Assembly (NCBI GenBank): GCA_963834515.1
Contig: CAWICB010000005.1
Location: 248,001 to 312,000, forward strand
Direction of reading: 5' to 3'
DNA: 64,000 nucleotides
Origin: RYN-230 sp963834515
GTDB taxonomy: Bacteria; Actinomycetota; Actinomycetes; Streptosporangiales; Streptosporangiaceae
Made by a program: the position numbers and the translations under genes. The notes beneath the pieces were generated by a model. It was not told the origin of the DNA and searched no databases. It saw only the letters and a list, made by a program, of their open reading frames with translations. Shown piece by piece: positions 33,029 to 41,267 of this stretch (its first letter is position 1; every line of letters begins with the position of its first letter).

Positions 33029-34520
33029 CCTGCTCTGCCTCGGTCCGCGGGGCTAAGCGTTGGCGGCGGCCGGAGTGGCTGGCCTGGGCCAGTTCCGCCG
33101 ATCCTTGCGTTCGGAGTGCGCTCCAGCCAAGGCGCCCGGTCACGCTGTCGAGCACGTGCCCAACTTCCAGGCCGTGGTCGGTAATGGTGACGCTGTTCAG
33201 CGTCATGGAGTGCGCTTTGCTGCGCATCTTGGCGACGTGCACGGCCCGGCCTATCTGAGCACCTTCTTCGATGTAGCGCAGGTCGATGGTGTTGTCGAAC
33301 AGGAACAGCAACCCGTCCAGGGAGTTGCCGGGCAGCCCGTGGACGCTGGTCTCGCTGGTGAGGAGCAGCGAACTGCCCCCCGCCCGGACTAGTCCGACGA
33401 GACTGCGCATGTATGCGGCGAAACGGTCCTCCTCGCGGGCGGCGAACACCAGCTCGGACAAGCTGTCGATGACGACGCGGCCGACTGGGTGCCTGGCGAT
33501 CTCCGAGCGCACGGAGGTGGCCAGGACATCGAGGTCGAGATCGCCCATCGGGACATAGGAGATCACGAGCTGCCCCGAATCGCTGTAGCCCGGCAGATCC
33601 CAGCCGAAACCGCCGGCCACGCTGGTCAGCTGAGCAGCGGTGTCCTGGAAGGTGACGTACAGGCAGTTTTCCCCCCGTTCTATGCCCTGGACGAGCCAGC
33701 GGAGGCTGAAGATCGTCTTGCCGACGCCGGAGGGACCGGTGACAAGGCTGGCGTCGCCCTGCCTCGCGCCGCCGCCCATCAGGTCATCCAGGCCGGGGAT
33801 ACCGCTGGGGACCTGGCCGGACAGCGTGGCTTCCGGAAGCGGGACCAGGGTCTCGACGCGCGGGAACACCTCCACCCCGTCTGGCCCGATCCGGAAGGTG
33901 TGCTTGCCCGACCGGTGGCTTCCGCCGCGCATCTTGATGACCCGCAGCCACCGCCGGTCTATCGGCTCGCGGGCCTCGTACTCCAGGTGGATGATGCCGT
34001 CGGCCAGCGAGAACACGACGTCGCTGCGCAGCTCCTCGGGGGTGTACTCGCCGAGCAGCAGCAACACCGTGCCGCTCCGGGCAAACCGGCCAGTCAGGTC
34101 ATACAGCGCGCGGCGCAGCTCCCGCTTGTCGGCAAAGTCGCCCAGCATTTTGGCGCTGTCCACCACTACGATCGAGGGCTCCTCATCCAGCGCCTTGCGG
34201 ACGATCTCCGATATCAGCCCCTCCAGGCCGCCCTGGCGCGACGGCCCCAGGAAGTCGCCCATGTGGATGTACTCGACCAAGGGCCCCAGGGCCTCCGGAT
34301 CGAAGAAGGCAAACTCCGTCAGGTGCCGGACGAGCTTGTTATGCGGCTCGGACATCGTCGTGTAGTAGACGCACTTGTGCTCCGCGCTGGCCCTGGCGAA
34401 GCACATCTGCTGAGCCAGGATCGTCTTCCCGGTGCCCGGCGCCCCGGCCACGACCACGACCGACCCGGGCTCCAGGCCGCCGTTGAGCACCAGGTCCAGC
34501 CCTGCTATGCCACTAGACAT
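32967..34520 (-). CDS. KaiC-like double P-loop ATPase
   Basis: About 517 residues from ATG 34,520. Two RecA/KaiC domains: GAPGTGKT at 26-33 and GPSGVGKT at 262-269, each followed by Walker B-like segments (SIVVVDSAKM; GRVVIDSLSEL). KaiC-type proteins hydrolyse ATP slowly and signal through partner regulators. The catalytic Glu pair typical of KaiC is not conserved as EE (TMSEP and TFQDT instead), so this is a circadian-independent paralogue. The last codons run antisense through the tRNA-Arg gene (RARLERATYC...), apparently because the original stop was lost at an att junction. Coupled to the receiver gene upstream. Confidence 0.85.
   Translation of the reverse strand: MSSGIAGLDLVLNGGLEPGSVVVVAGAPGTGKTILAQQMCFARASAEHKCVYYTTMSEPHNKLVRHLTEFAFFDPEALGPLVEYIHMGDFLGPSRQGGLEGLISEIVRKALDEEPSIVVVDSAKMLGDFADKRELRRALYDLTGRFARSGTVLLLLGEYTPEELRSDVVFSLADGIIHLEYEAREPIDRRWLRVIKMRGGSHRSGKHTFRIGPDGVEVFPRVETLVPLPEATLSGQVPSGIPGLDDLMGGGARQGDASLVTGPSGVGKTIFSLRWLVQGIERGENCLYVTFQDTAAQLTSVAGGFGWDLPGYSDSGQLVISYVPMGDLDLDVLATSVRSEIARHPVGRVVIDSLSELVFAAREEDRFAAYMRSLVGLVRAGGSSLLLTSETSVHGLPGNSLDGLLFLFDNTIDLRYIEEGAQIGRAVHVAKMRSKAHSMTLNSVTITDHGLEVGHVLDSVTGRLGWSALRTQGSAELAQASHSGRRQRLAPRTEAEQAPRARLERATYCLGGSCSIR
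32994..33030 (+). repeat. Direct repeat copy 1 (3' part of tRNA-Arg)
   Basis: 37 bp beginning GCAGTAGGTCGCGCG, within and just beyond the tRNA, identical to 35,085-35,121. Confidence 0.95.
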
Positions 34521-34525
34521 GTGCG

Positions 34526-34885
34526 TCAACGCACCTCACGCCCCTTCTCCAGCAGGCTATTCACGACCGTGACGAGGCGGTCGTCGTCGTAGGGCTTCGC
34601 CAGGACCGCGTCGGCGGCTCCCGCCAGGTGGGTGTCCCCGCTCGCGGCGAGGATCGGGATGCCTGCCGTGGCCGGATCACCGCGCAGCCGCCGGATGAAC
34701 TCGACGCCATCCATGACCGGCATCATGACGTCAGTCACCACCAGATCCGGGACCTGTTCCTGCGCTTCCTTCAGCCCGGCGGCGCCGTTCTCCGCGACCG
34801 TCACGTCATGCCCCTGCTTCCGCAGGGTCCGGCCGACCAGGAACCGCTCGTCCGGCTCGTCATCGACCACGAGAATCCTGGCCAT
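34526..34885 (-). CDS. Stand-alone response-regulator receiver domain
   Basis: A 119-residue CheY-like receiver with no output domain: ILVVDDEPDERFLV (acidic pair), VTDVMMPVMDG (phospho-acceptor Asp in DLVVTDVMMP), PILAASGD (Thr/Ser) and VLAKPYDDD (Lys). It probably controls the adjacent KaiC-like ATPase, whose alternative TTG start overlaps its stop. No sensor kinase is nearby. Ribosome site GGGAAGGGA upstream. Confidence 0.9.
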   Translation of the reverse strand: MARILVVDDEPDERFLVGRTLRKQGHDVTVAENGAAGLKEAQEQVPDLVVTDVMMPVMDGVEFIRRLRGDPATAGIPILAASGDTHLAGAADAVLAKPYDDDRLVTVVNSLLEKGREVR

Positions 34886-35084
34886 CCAGGCCCGGTCCCT
34901 TCCCGCTAAGCTACCTTGAGTATCATTATGATTACTTAGTGTAGTGCCATGTTTGGGAGATGGTCAGGCCAGCCTCCTGCGGGGTGCTCCGGCTCCGGGA
35001 TGATCGCGAAGGCCAGCGAGCCCGGCTTGCAGGTTGGCAGGGCGTCGGCCTGCGAGGGGGCCACGTGACAGCACCATCGACGTC
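34886..35084. other. Promoter region and gene-free DNA upstream of the receiver/KaiC pair
   Basis: Contains an unusually AT-rich segment at 34,918-34,945 with the inverted repeat ATCAT-T-ATGAT (34,922-34,932); CATAAT or GATACT on the minus strand could be a -10. No gene seen. Confidence 0.45.
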
Positions 35085-35121
35085 GCAGTAGGTCGCGCGT
35101 TCGAGTCGCGCTCGGGGCGCC
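35085..35121 (+). repeat. Direct repeat copy 2 of the tRNA-Arg 3' end (att-like)
   Basis: Perfect 37-bp copy of 32,994-33,030, without the 5' half of the tRNA. Flanking bases differ on both sides, so the boundaries are sharp, as expected for an attachment site. Confidence 0.9.
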
Positions 35122-35205
35122 ACCAGCGAAAACGCCCCCCAGACCTCGTGCACAGCGCTAGCGCGCTGACTGCTTGTGCCGGTGGGCCCGGCAGAGGCGC
35201 TGTCG

Positions 35206-35475
35206 TCAGCCACCCAGCCGCCACTGGAGCCGGACGATGCGCACGAGATCGTCCGGGGGATAAACCAGAAACGTGACCAGGCCTTCGTGATGCTGGCCGG
35301 AATGTAACATTCGCAGCGGGGCAGGCGGATCAGAAGCTTCACCAGCGTGGCTCTGATACTCCATCGGGTCAACCAGAATGGCTGCGTCCATAAAGGCAGT
35401 AAGCTCGGCCTGGCCGCCCGGGCTGAGGCTCGCGAACTGTTCCCGGGCAAGACCGTCAAAATCCCACCGGTACAT
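35206..35475 (-). CDS. Putative toxin partner of the DUF6247 protein
   Basis: An 89-residue protein (WDFDGLAREQFASLSPGGQAELTAFMDAAILVDPMEYQ..; HHEGLVTFLVYPPDDLVRIVRLQWRLG). Size, charge pattern and the terminal beta strands resemble RelE/ParE-like toxins encoded downstream of DUF6247 genes in actinobacteria. It starts 3 nt after the DUF6247 stop. The toxin assignment depends mainly on context. Confidence 0.55.
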   Translation of the reverse strand: MYRWDFDGLAREQFASLSPGGQAELTAFMDAAILVDPMEYQSHAGEASDPPAPLRMLHSGQHHEGLVTFLVYPPDDLVRIVRLQWRLGG

Positions 35476-35478
35476 GTT

Positions 35479-35814
35479 TTAGAGCCCATATTGGGTGCGA
35501 ATTTCTTGCCAGCTGGTTCGCTGCGTGGCTGGCGGGGGTCCTTCGCGCTGGTAGCGCTCTACGCGGGCGAGGAACTCGTGCTGAGCCTCGGGGTCGCGCC
35601 AGGCGTCGGCCTCGAACCACCAGCGACGGACCGTCTGCACGAGCGGCGTGAGGTCGCCGTCCTGGCGGGCCTGCTCATAAGCCGTGTCCAGGTCAGCGTC
35701 GTAACGACGGACCACCGCCGGGTCGGCGTTGGCCGCCAGCACTGCGCGGACAGCCGACGGCGCACAAGCGGGGCGGCTGAGGACCTGAGGCTTGCTGGCG
35801 TCCGGCACAGTCAT
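35479..35814 (-). CDS. DUF6247-family protein, putative antitoxin
   Basis: A 111-residue protein from ATG 35,814 (ribosome site GGGAGG, 4 nt away). The core VRAVLAANADPAVVRRYDADLDTAYEQARQDGDLTPLVQTVRRWWFEADAWRDPEAQHEFLARVERY is the DUF6247 pattern. In other genomes this family precedes small RelE-like proteins, as here. The pair lies between two tRNA-Arg-derived att-like repeats, consistent with an addiction module left in a small island. Confidence 0.65.
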   Translation of the reverse strand: MTVPDASKPQVLSRPACAPSAVRAVLAANADPAVVRRYDADLDTAYEQARQDGDLTPLVQTVRRWWFEADAWRDPEAQHEFLARVERYQREGPPPATQRTSWQEIRTQYGL

Positions 35815-36007
35815 CGCACCTCCCGGCGAATCAGCGTCGAGGCCAGCATAGGCGCGGCCACCGACGGAGCGCCCGAATGCAGGAGATGCCCGCTGGGCGG
35901 CTCGCCTGGCTGTTCCACCCAAGATCGTTCAGGCAGCCACTGCCGTTGGCTGTTTCGCTCGCTGGTGACGTGCGTCGTTGCTGGTCTGCCCAGCGCTGGC
36001 GCGGTTG
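35815..36007. other. Gene-free stretch between the putative TA pair and the third tRNA-derived repeat
   Basis: No coding character on either strand beyond the antitoxin start. Confidence 0.5.
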
Positions 36008-36053
36008 TGCCTCCTAAGCACCAGGTCGCGCGTTCGAGTCGGGCTCGGGGCGC
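36008..36053 (+). repeat. Imperfect direct repeat copy 3 of tRNA-Arg (att-like)
   Basis: 46 bp starting TGCCTCCTAAGCA and running to the acceptor stem, matching 32,984-33,029 at 43 of 46 positions. Older or different att copy than the perfect one at 35,085. Confidence 0.85.
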
Positions 36054-36099
36054 TCATGAAAGGCCAGCTCAGGACATACGAAAGCGGGCCTCGGAGTTG

Positions 36100-36963
36100 C
36101 TACTTCGAGTGCAGTGCGCGGAGTGCATCCCAGTCGCCCACGTGCAGAGCTTCGATGGCGGCGGCCAATATCGCAGCGCCACCGAGGCCGAGCAGTGCGC
36201 CCGCAGCGAATGTTTTGTTGTCGTTGCCCGTCTGGGTGCCCTGGTCAATGCCAGACACCGCCCGTCCCGCAGTATCGCCGTTGTTGGGCACGTTTTCCAT
36301 CCATATAGCGGTGGACTTGCTGACCTCAAAGGTCGGGTAGGAGGACCAGTCGTAGCTGCTGGCTGCCGGGAAGTGGTACGTGGCGTACATCGTTACCGGC
36401 GCCGGGTTGCTATTGCTGGAAGTGAGGTTGACTTCCGGAATCGCAGTCGCCGCGGTGAGCCCGTTGTGGCTCACGCCGAAGCTGCTGGCCTTTACCTTGA
36501 ACACGGCGGTGGCGAGCTGGTGGTCAGAGGTGAGATTCAGGCCCGTTGCCCAGTTGCCGCCGCTGCAGTCTGATTTAGGGCAATCCACGAAGGTGGTTCC
36601 TACCGGCGGGGTAAATACCACCCCGACGGCTGACGAGCGCGGCAATTTTCCAAACGGCTCGAGTGAGACCGTCACCTTAGCTATTCCCGCATGCTGGGCC
36701 ACTTCGTACTGGATGATCCCCAGTGAGGCGCCGGTATTGATAAACACTTGAGCGATACCAGGCGTAGAATCTCCGGGCGTTGACGGGTACAAGATAAAGG
36801 CCACGACGAGTTGTGCCAAGCCGAACACGGCAAAGATGAGCGGCGCTAAAATCTTCCTCGGCTTCGATCGCCTGCGAGTGGCAGTAAAGGGCTGCGAGTT
36901 GTCTTGCGCCCCAGGGACCCGGTGATCGGGCCCCCGGGTCTGGGTAGCGAGTATGTCTGACAT
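36100..36963 (-). CDS. Membrane-anchored extracytoplasmic protein, unknown function
   Basis: About 287 residues from ATG 36,963 (GGGGGAAGG 4 nt upstream). A basic N-terminus precedes one helix (ILAPLIFAVFGLAQLVVAFILYP), then about 170 residues of beta-rich exterior domain with two cysteines (TTFVDCPKSDCSGGNW), and a second helix near the end (FAAGALLGLGGAAILAAAIEAL). Codon use is less GC-biased than the neighbours, which fits the adjacent island junction. No family recognised. Confidence 0.65.
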   Translation of the reverse strand: MSDILATQTRGPDHRVPGAQDNSQPFTATRRRSKPRKILAPLIFAVFGLAQLVVAFILYPSTPGDSTPGIAQVFINTGASLGIIQYEVAQHAGIAKVTVSLEPFGKLPRSSAVGVVFTPPVGTTFVDCPKSDCSGGNWATGLNLTSDHQLATAVFKVKASSFGVSHNGLTAATAIPEVNLTSSNSNPAPVTMYATYHFPAASSYDWSSYPTFEVSKSTAIWMENVPNNGDTAGRAVSGIDQGTQTGNDNKTFAAGALLGLGGAAILAAAIEALHVGDWDALRALHSK

Positions 36964-37002
36964 GTGGCCTTCCCCCCTGCCTGGCCAGTCGGACGTTTCC
37001 AC

Positions 37003-37292
37003 CTTAGACGGAGGGCGCGCCCCGGTCTATGATTCATAACGATTTCAGCAGAGCTGCCCGTATCTGTCGCTCTCCAGGCGGCGGCGCGCGAGCCCGGCCA
37101 ATCACACGCACTCCCACGACCACCGACACCGAGTGGACCGCACCGCGACACAATGCTCACCCGGGCTGCTCAAAAACGATCAGCCCCCCAGGGAACCGCC
37201 GTGGAGCTCAGGACTCCCGCTCGGGGCAACTGGCGTACGGCAACGACACCCCGCCGCACGCGAGGGCCAGTGCAGGGCGGCCCGTTGCGGTC
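37003..37292. other. Gene-free stretch
   Basis: No frame with coding bias or recognisable motif; probably carries the promoter of the upstream membrane protein gene on its left side. Confidence 0.5.
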
Positions 37293-37331
37293 GGTGGCCC
37301 GGCCTGCGCCCAGAGGGCAGGCCGGGCCACC
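37293..37331. terminator. Hairpin terminator after the FMN-reductase gene
   Basis: Perfect 15-bp arms (GGTGGCCCGGCCTGC and its complement) with a 9-nt loop, 93 nt beyond the reductase stop. Confidence 0.8.
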
Positions 37332-37423
37332 ACCTCAGTTGCGCGTAACGCCTCATTCGGTGTTCAGGCGCCGGCCGGGCGCTGTACCCGCTGCGGGCTG
37401 GATGAGCAGCGGGGCGACGGCGG

Positions 37424-38002
37424 TCAGCGGGCCGCGGCTGCTGCTGGCTGGCGCAGCGGTGCCAGCGCCGCGCTCCAGGCGATGACCTGGTCCAGGAGGG
37501 TATCGAGCGCGGCCCGGTTGTAGTCGCCGGGCTTGAACACGCTGAAGTTCTCGAACTCGGTGAGCAGCGACAGCGCGACCTGCTGGCGCACGTCGGCCAT
37601 CTGCAGCTCGCCGGCGATCAGGCGCAGCTGCTCGGCGGCCCGGGCGCCGCCGACCGAGCCGTAGGAGACGAAGCCGACGGCCTTGTTGTTCCACTCGGCG
37701 TACAGGTAGTCGATGGCGTTTTTCAGTACCCCGGAGGTGGAGTGGTTGTACTCCGGGGTGACGATGACGAACCCGTCGAACGAGGCGATCTTGTCGGCCC
37801 ACTGCCGGGTGTGCTCGTTTTGGTACTGGCCCATCGAGGGCGGCAGCGGCTCGTCCAGGTGCGGCAGCGGGTAGTCGCGCAGGTCGACGAGCTCGAACTC
37901 GGCGTCGCTGCGGCGCGAGGCGATGTCGTAGACCCACCTGGCCACCTGCTCGCCGTTGCGGTTGGGGCGGGTGCTGCCGAGGATGATTCCGATCCGGGTC
38001 AT
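37424..38002 (-). CDS. NADPH-dependent FMN reductase
   Basis: A 192-residue flavodoxin-like reductase. IGIILGSTRPNRNGEQVARWV binds FMN phosphate; IVTPEYNHSTSGVLKNAIDYL is the family signature; FVSYGSVGGARAAEQLR completes the flavin site. These enzymes reduce flavins, quinones or azo compounds. Divergent from the TetR gene with an inverted repeat between, so it is the probable target of that repressor. Ribosome site GGAGGAAC upstream of the ATG. Confidence 0.9.
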   Translation of the reverse strand: MTRIGIILGSTRPNRNGEQVARWVYDIASRRSDAEFELVDLRDYPLPHLDEPLPPSMGQYQNEHTRQWADKIASFDGFVIVTPEYNHSTSGVLKNAIDYLYAEWNNKAVGFVSYGSVGGARAAEQLRLIAGELQMADVRQQVALSLLTEFENFSVFKPGDYNRAALDTLLDQVIAWSAALAPLRQPAAAAAR

Positions 38003-38040
38003 GGGAGTTCCTCCTGTGCTCTAGCGCGGGCGTGCCCAGC

Positions 38041-38064
38041 TAAACGGACTTTACCCCGGTTAGT
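38041..38064. promoter_or_regulatory. Candidate TetR operator
   Basis: CTAAACGG-N8-CCGGTTAG, 7 of 8 arm positions symmetrical, between the divergent reductase and TetR genes. Confidence 0.5.
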
Positions 38065-38078
38065 ATTCCGGCCATAGA

Positions 38079-38699
38079 GTGAGTCCTGTGGATGAGCAGG
38101 TGCTGTCCTGGGGGGCGCCGCACCCCGAGCGCGCCGACGCCGCGCGCAACCGGCGGCACCTGCTGGCCACCGCCCGCGAGATGCTCGCCGAGCAGGGCCC
38201 GGACACGCTGACCATGGACGGGCTGGCCGATCGCGCGGGCCTGGGCAAGGGAACGGTGTTCCGCCGGTTCGGCACCCGCGCCGGGATCTTCGCCGCGCTC
38301 CTGGACGACGACGAGAAGGCGTTCCAGCAGCAGGTCCTGACCGGGCCCCCGCCGCTGGGCCCGGGTGCGGCGGCACTGGACCGGCTGATCGCCTACGGCC
38401 GGGCCCGGACCCGCTTCCTGATCACCCACCGCGACATCGCCCGCGCCGCCCTGGACGGCCACCAGCCCATCCCAGCCGGATCGCAAAGCCCCCTGTCCCA
38501 GGTGCACATCCGGATCCTGCTTGGGCAGATAGGCCTGGGCCGCGCCGACCTGGACATGCTGGCCGTCCAGCTCACCGCCGCCCTGGACGGCCCCCTGCTG
38601 CTCTACCTTTCCGCATCCGACCTCACCGCCGCCCCGCACGCCGCCGAACGGATCGCGGACAGCTGGCAGGACCTGGTCCAGCGGGTATGCCGGCCTTGA
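38079..38699 (+). CDS. TetR-family transcriptional regulator
   Basis: A 206-residue TetR regulator. The N-terminal HTH (RRHLLATAREMLAEQGPDTLTMDGLADRAGLGKGTVFRRFGTRAGIF) is typical; the C-terminal ligand domain (TRFLITHRDIARAAL..) is variable. It probably represses the divergent FMN reductase in response to a quinone-like or redox-active compound. GTG start 38,079, with GTG 38,088 as alternative. Confidence 0.88.
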   Translation: MSPVDEQVLSWGAPHPERADAARNRRHLLATAREMLAEQGPDTLTMDGLADRAGLGKGTVFRRFGTRAGIFAALLDDDEKAFQQQVLTGPPPLGPGAAALDRLIAYGRARTRFLITHRDIARAALDGHQPIPAGSQSPLSQVHIRILLGQIGLGRADLDMLAVQLTAALDGPLLLYLSASDLTAAPHAAERIADSWQDLVQRVCRP

Positions 38700-38703
38700 C
38701 CAG

Positions 38704-39939
38704 CTACGCCCGTCGCCAGGGGTGGTTGAGGAAGCTGATCATCCTGGCCCAGGATTGCTCGGCGGCCAGGGCGTTGGCCTGCCCGGTGCCGCCCACCGGC
38801 CCGTGGTGGCCGTACAGCGAGTCCGGGAAGTACGGCAGCTGGCCCAGGAAAGCGTGCCCGGCGCCGGGATAATAGAGGTTGGTGTAGGGCGCCGGGTCAT
38901 GGGCGTCCTTGAGCTCGGTCACGATGGCGGCGGCTGATGCCGCGGAGTCCCAGATCGCGTCCTGGCCGCCGTCGCTGAGCAGGACCGGGACCCGGATCCG
39001 GCGCACCGGGATGAGCGCACCGGTGGGCAGCGGCCGGCCATGGAACGTCCAGGCCGGCCCGGGCTGGCCACCGTAGCCGCCGTTGATATCGGCGCTGGGT
39101 GAGCTGGCCACCACGGCGTCGAAGAGGTGCGGTTCGTAGGAGGCGGCGAGCAGGGCGCCCTCGGCGCCGCGGGACGCGCCGAACAAGATGACCGGGCGGC
39201 CCCGGGCCACGGGCTGGGCGCGCAGCCAGCCCGCCGCCCGGGCGAAGTATTCCAGCGGGATCGCGCACAGGCACTGCGGCAGCCCGGGCTCTCTGAAGTA
39301 GCCCAGCGCCAGGGCGGGATAGCCGATCATGGCCAGTGCCGCCGCGGCGATGGTGTCCTCCCCGCCCGCCGAGCCGCCAATGACGATCACGGCCGGGGCG
39401 CCCGGCCGGGCCTGGCCGGGCGGGAACAGGGTGCTGGCGAAGCCGTCCCGGCGCACGGTCTGGACGGTGGGCCTGGCCGGGAGCAGCCACCGGCGGCCCA
39501 GTGTGGCGGTGGCCTGGACCCGCCCCGCGGCCAGCACCTGCAACCGGACCGTGAAGCCGGCGGGGCCCATGAGGAACTGGGTGGCCGGATCGCGGGTGAA
39601 GGCTGGGCTCAGCGACCACAGCAGCCCGGCCGCGTCGGCTGCGTGATAGCTCCCTGACACCGGCACCGCGCGGGCCAGGTTCAGCGTCCCGGCCGGCCCG
39701 GCCCGGAACTGCGCTGCCGACTGCCACGGCCTGCCCTGCGAGTCGCGGGTCCGGGCCTGCACCGTGATCAGCCCGGGCGGCAGCCCGCGCACCGTGATGT
39801 GCACCGGGGTGTCGAAGACGCCGGCCGCCGGGCCCGCGTCCAGGCGCACCGGCCGCGGGCCGGCCGGTGCTCCGCCGCACCCGCCGCACGCGAGCGCGCC
39901 GGCCATGACCCCGGCCAGGCACCACGGCAACAGGCGCAC
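38704..39939 (-). CDS. Acyl-CoA thioesterase/BAAT-like lipoprotein
   Basis: About 411 residues when started at GTG 39,939, which gives a signal peptide with lipobox (MRLLPWCLAGVMAGALAC). A further upstream ATG at 40,023 would add a less plausible leader. The N-terminal half is an Ig-like BAAT domain (FDTPVHITVRGLPPGLITVQARTRD), the C-terminal half an alpha/beta hydrolase with nucleophile elbow LFGASRGAEGALLA, Asp in SDGGQDAIWD and His in GAGHAFL. Such proteins hydrolyse or transfer acyl thioesters; an exported one may act on cell-envelope or extracellular esters. Confidence 0.75.
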   Translation of the reverse strand: MRLLPWCLAGVMAGALACGGCGGAPAGPRPVRLDAGPAAGVFDTPVHITVRGLPPGLITVQARTRDSQGRPWQSAAQFRAGPAGTLNLARAVPVSGSYHAADAAGLLWSLSPAFTRDPATQFLMGPAGFTVRLQVLAAGRVQATATLGRRWLLPARPTVQTVRRDGFASTLFPPGQARPGAPAVIVIGGSAGGEDTIAAAALAMIGYPALALGYFREPGLPQCLCAIPLEYFARAAGWLRAQPVARGRPVILFGASRGAEGALLAASYEPHLFDAVVASSPSADINGGYGGQPGPAWTFHGRPLPTGALIPVRRIRVPVLLSDGGQDAIWDSAASAAAIVTELKDAHDPAPYTNLYYPGAGHAFLGQLPYFPDSLYGHHGPVGGTGQANALAAEQSWARMISFLNHPWRRA

Positions 39940-40106
39940 GATCTGGCTTCTACCCCGGCCGCCAGCACCAAACTCGGGCAGTCCGGTTGGCGTCCCGGCC
40001 CAGCGGTGCGACCGGAAGAGCATCCGCGGCGACTGGCTCACCGGGCCAGCACGGCCGGCCAGAAAAGCGGTGGCCCGGGCCGTCGCGCCGGTGCCAGGCT
40101 GCCTGG

Positions 40107-40715
40107 ATGGCCAACTCTGATCAGAAAGCCGATCTGCACCGCTACCTGCAAGAAGGCCGCGACGCACTGCTCTGGAAGCTGGACGGCCTGGCCGAATACG
40201 ACATCCGCCGCCCGATGACACCGACGGGCACCAACCTGCTCGGCTTGGTCAAGCACCTGGCCAATGTCGAGTCGGGCTACTTCGGCGATACGTTCAGCCG
40301 TCCCTTCGCCGGCCAGCTGCCCTGGGACGCAGCCGACCCGAACTCGGATATGTTCGCGGCCGCCGGTGAGTCGCGCGAATTCATCACCGGCCTGTACCGG
40401 CGGGTCTGGGCCCACGCGGACGCCACGATCGGCGCGCTGGCCCTCGACGCCACCGGCCACGTGCCCTGGTGGCCACCCGGCCGGAACGAAGTGACGCTGC
40501 ATCGCGTGCTGGTTCACGTGGTCGCCGAAACCGGCCAGCACGCCGGGCACGCGGACATCGTCCGCGAACTGATCGATGGGGCGAGCGGGCTGAGCGCCGA
40601 GCGCCCCAACCTGCCGTCTTCGGATCCGGCCTGGTGGGCTGCTTACCGGGACCGGGTGGAGCGGGCCGCGTGCGAAGCAGCTGGGCCGCCAGACCACGCA
40701 CGCCGGCCAGGCTAG
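40107..40715 (+). CDS. DinB-family protein
   Basis: A 202-residue four-helix-bundle DinB/DUF664 protein. Metal-binding His positions are visible in LLGLVKHLANVESGYFG and RVLVHVVAETGQHAGHADIVRELIDG. These enzymes include thiol- (mycothiol-) dependent transferases in actinobacteria, which suggests a detoxification role; the substrate is unknown. ATG 40,107 was chosen over an upstream in-frame start that overlaps the divergent lipoprotein gene. Confidence 0.8.
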   Translation: MANSDQKADLHRYLQEGRDALLWKLDGLAEYDIRRPMTPTGTNLLGLVKHLANVESGYFGDTFSRPFAGQLPWDAADPNSDMFAAAGESREFITGLYRRVWAHADATIGALALDATGHVPWWPPGRNEVTLHRVLVHVVAETGQHAGHADIVRELIDGASGLSAERPNLPSSDPAWWAAYRDRVERAACEAAGPPDHARRPG

Positions 40716-40755
40716 CCGCCCCACCCGGCGGACGGCGGGAGAGACCGTGGGCGGC

Positions 40756-41118
40756 TCAGTACGCGGGAGGCTGGTTGAAGATGACGACCAGGCTGACGAT
40801 CTTGCCGTCCCGGACGCTGAAGTAGTTCGACAGGACGAGCTCGTCCGGCAGGCTGGTCTTGTCGAACTCGCCGTCGTACGCGCCCCGCACGATCGTGTCA
40901 CCGTGGTGGTCGAGCACCTCGCGGACCTCGATGCGGACCTTGTCGCCGGTCATCTCGCGCTCCACCCAGCGCCGGATCGCGTCCCGGCCGGCGAACTCGC
41001 GGCGGGCGTCGTTCACGTAGGCGTCGGCGGCGAACGTGGCCATGATGGCGTCGGTGTCCTGGGCGTTGACCGCGGCGATGTGCTCGGCGACCACACCGGT
41101 CAGCTCCGTGGCGTGCAT
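40756..41118 (-). CDS. SnoaL/NTF2-like protein
   Basis: A 120-residue cone-shaped alpha+beta barrel protein (VVAEHIAAVNAQDTDAIMATFAADAYVNDARREFAGRDAIRRWVEREM; YFSVRDGKIVSLVVIFNQP). Family members are polyketide cyclases, isomerases or limonene-epoxide hydrolases, many without known activity. It is divergent from the MerR regulator with a 149-nt gap and could be under its control. Confidence 0.8.
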   Translation of the reverse strand: MHATELTGVVAEHIAAVNAQDTDAIMATFAADAYVNDARREFAGRDAIRRWVEREMTGDKVRIEVREVLDHHGDTIVRGAYDGEFDKTSLPDELVLSNYFSVRDGKIVSLVVIFNQPPAY

Positions 41119-41230
41119 GGCAGATGCTCCTCTCAGCGGCCCGGCCGCAGCGGCCGGATAGTCCTGGAATCGGTCACACCAGCCACCCTCGCGGCTCCCG
41201 CCGGGGCATGGTCAACCCGGGAAACCGGGC

Positions 41231-41261
41231 CTGACTCTCCCCCCAGGGGAGGGTGCAGACT
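41231..41261 (+). promoter_or_regulatory. MerR-type promoter with 19-bp spacer
   Basis: CTGACT and CAGACT are separated by 19 bp that contain the dyad CTCCCC-CC..GGGGAG. Over-long spacers with a central dyad are the hallmark of promoters remodelled by MerR regulators; this one would drive the MerR gene itself. Confidence 0.6.
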
Positions 41262-41267
41262 GAAGCC

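Noticed and set aside
35085..35121. Possible second tRNA-Arg gene
   Set aside because: Only the 3' part is present; no D-arm, anticodon 5' stem or acceptor 5' strand.
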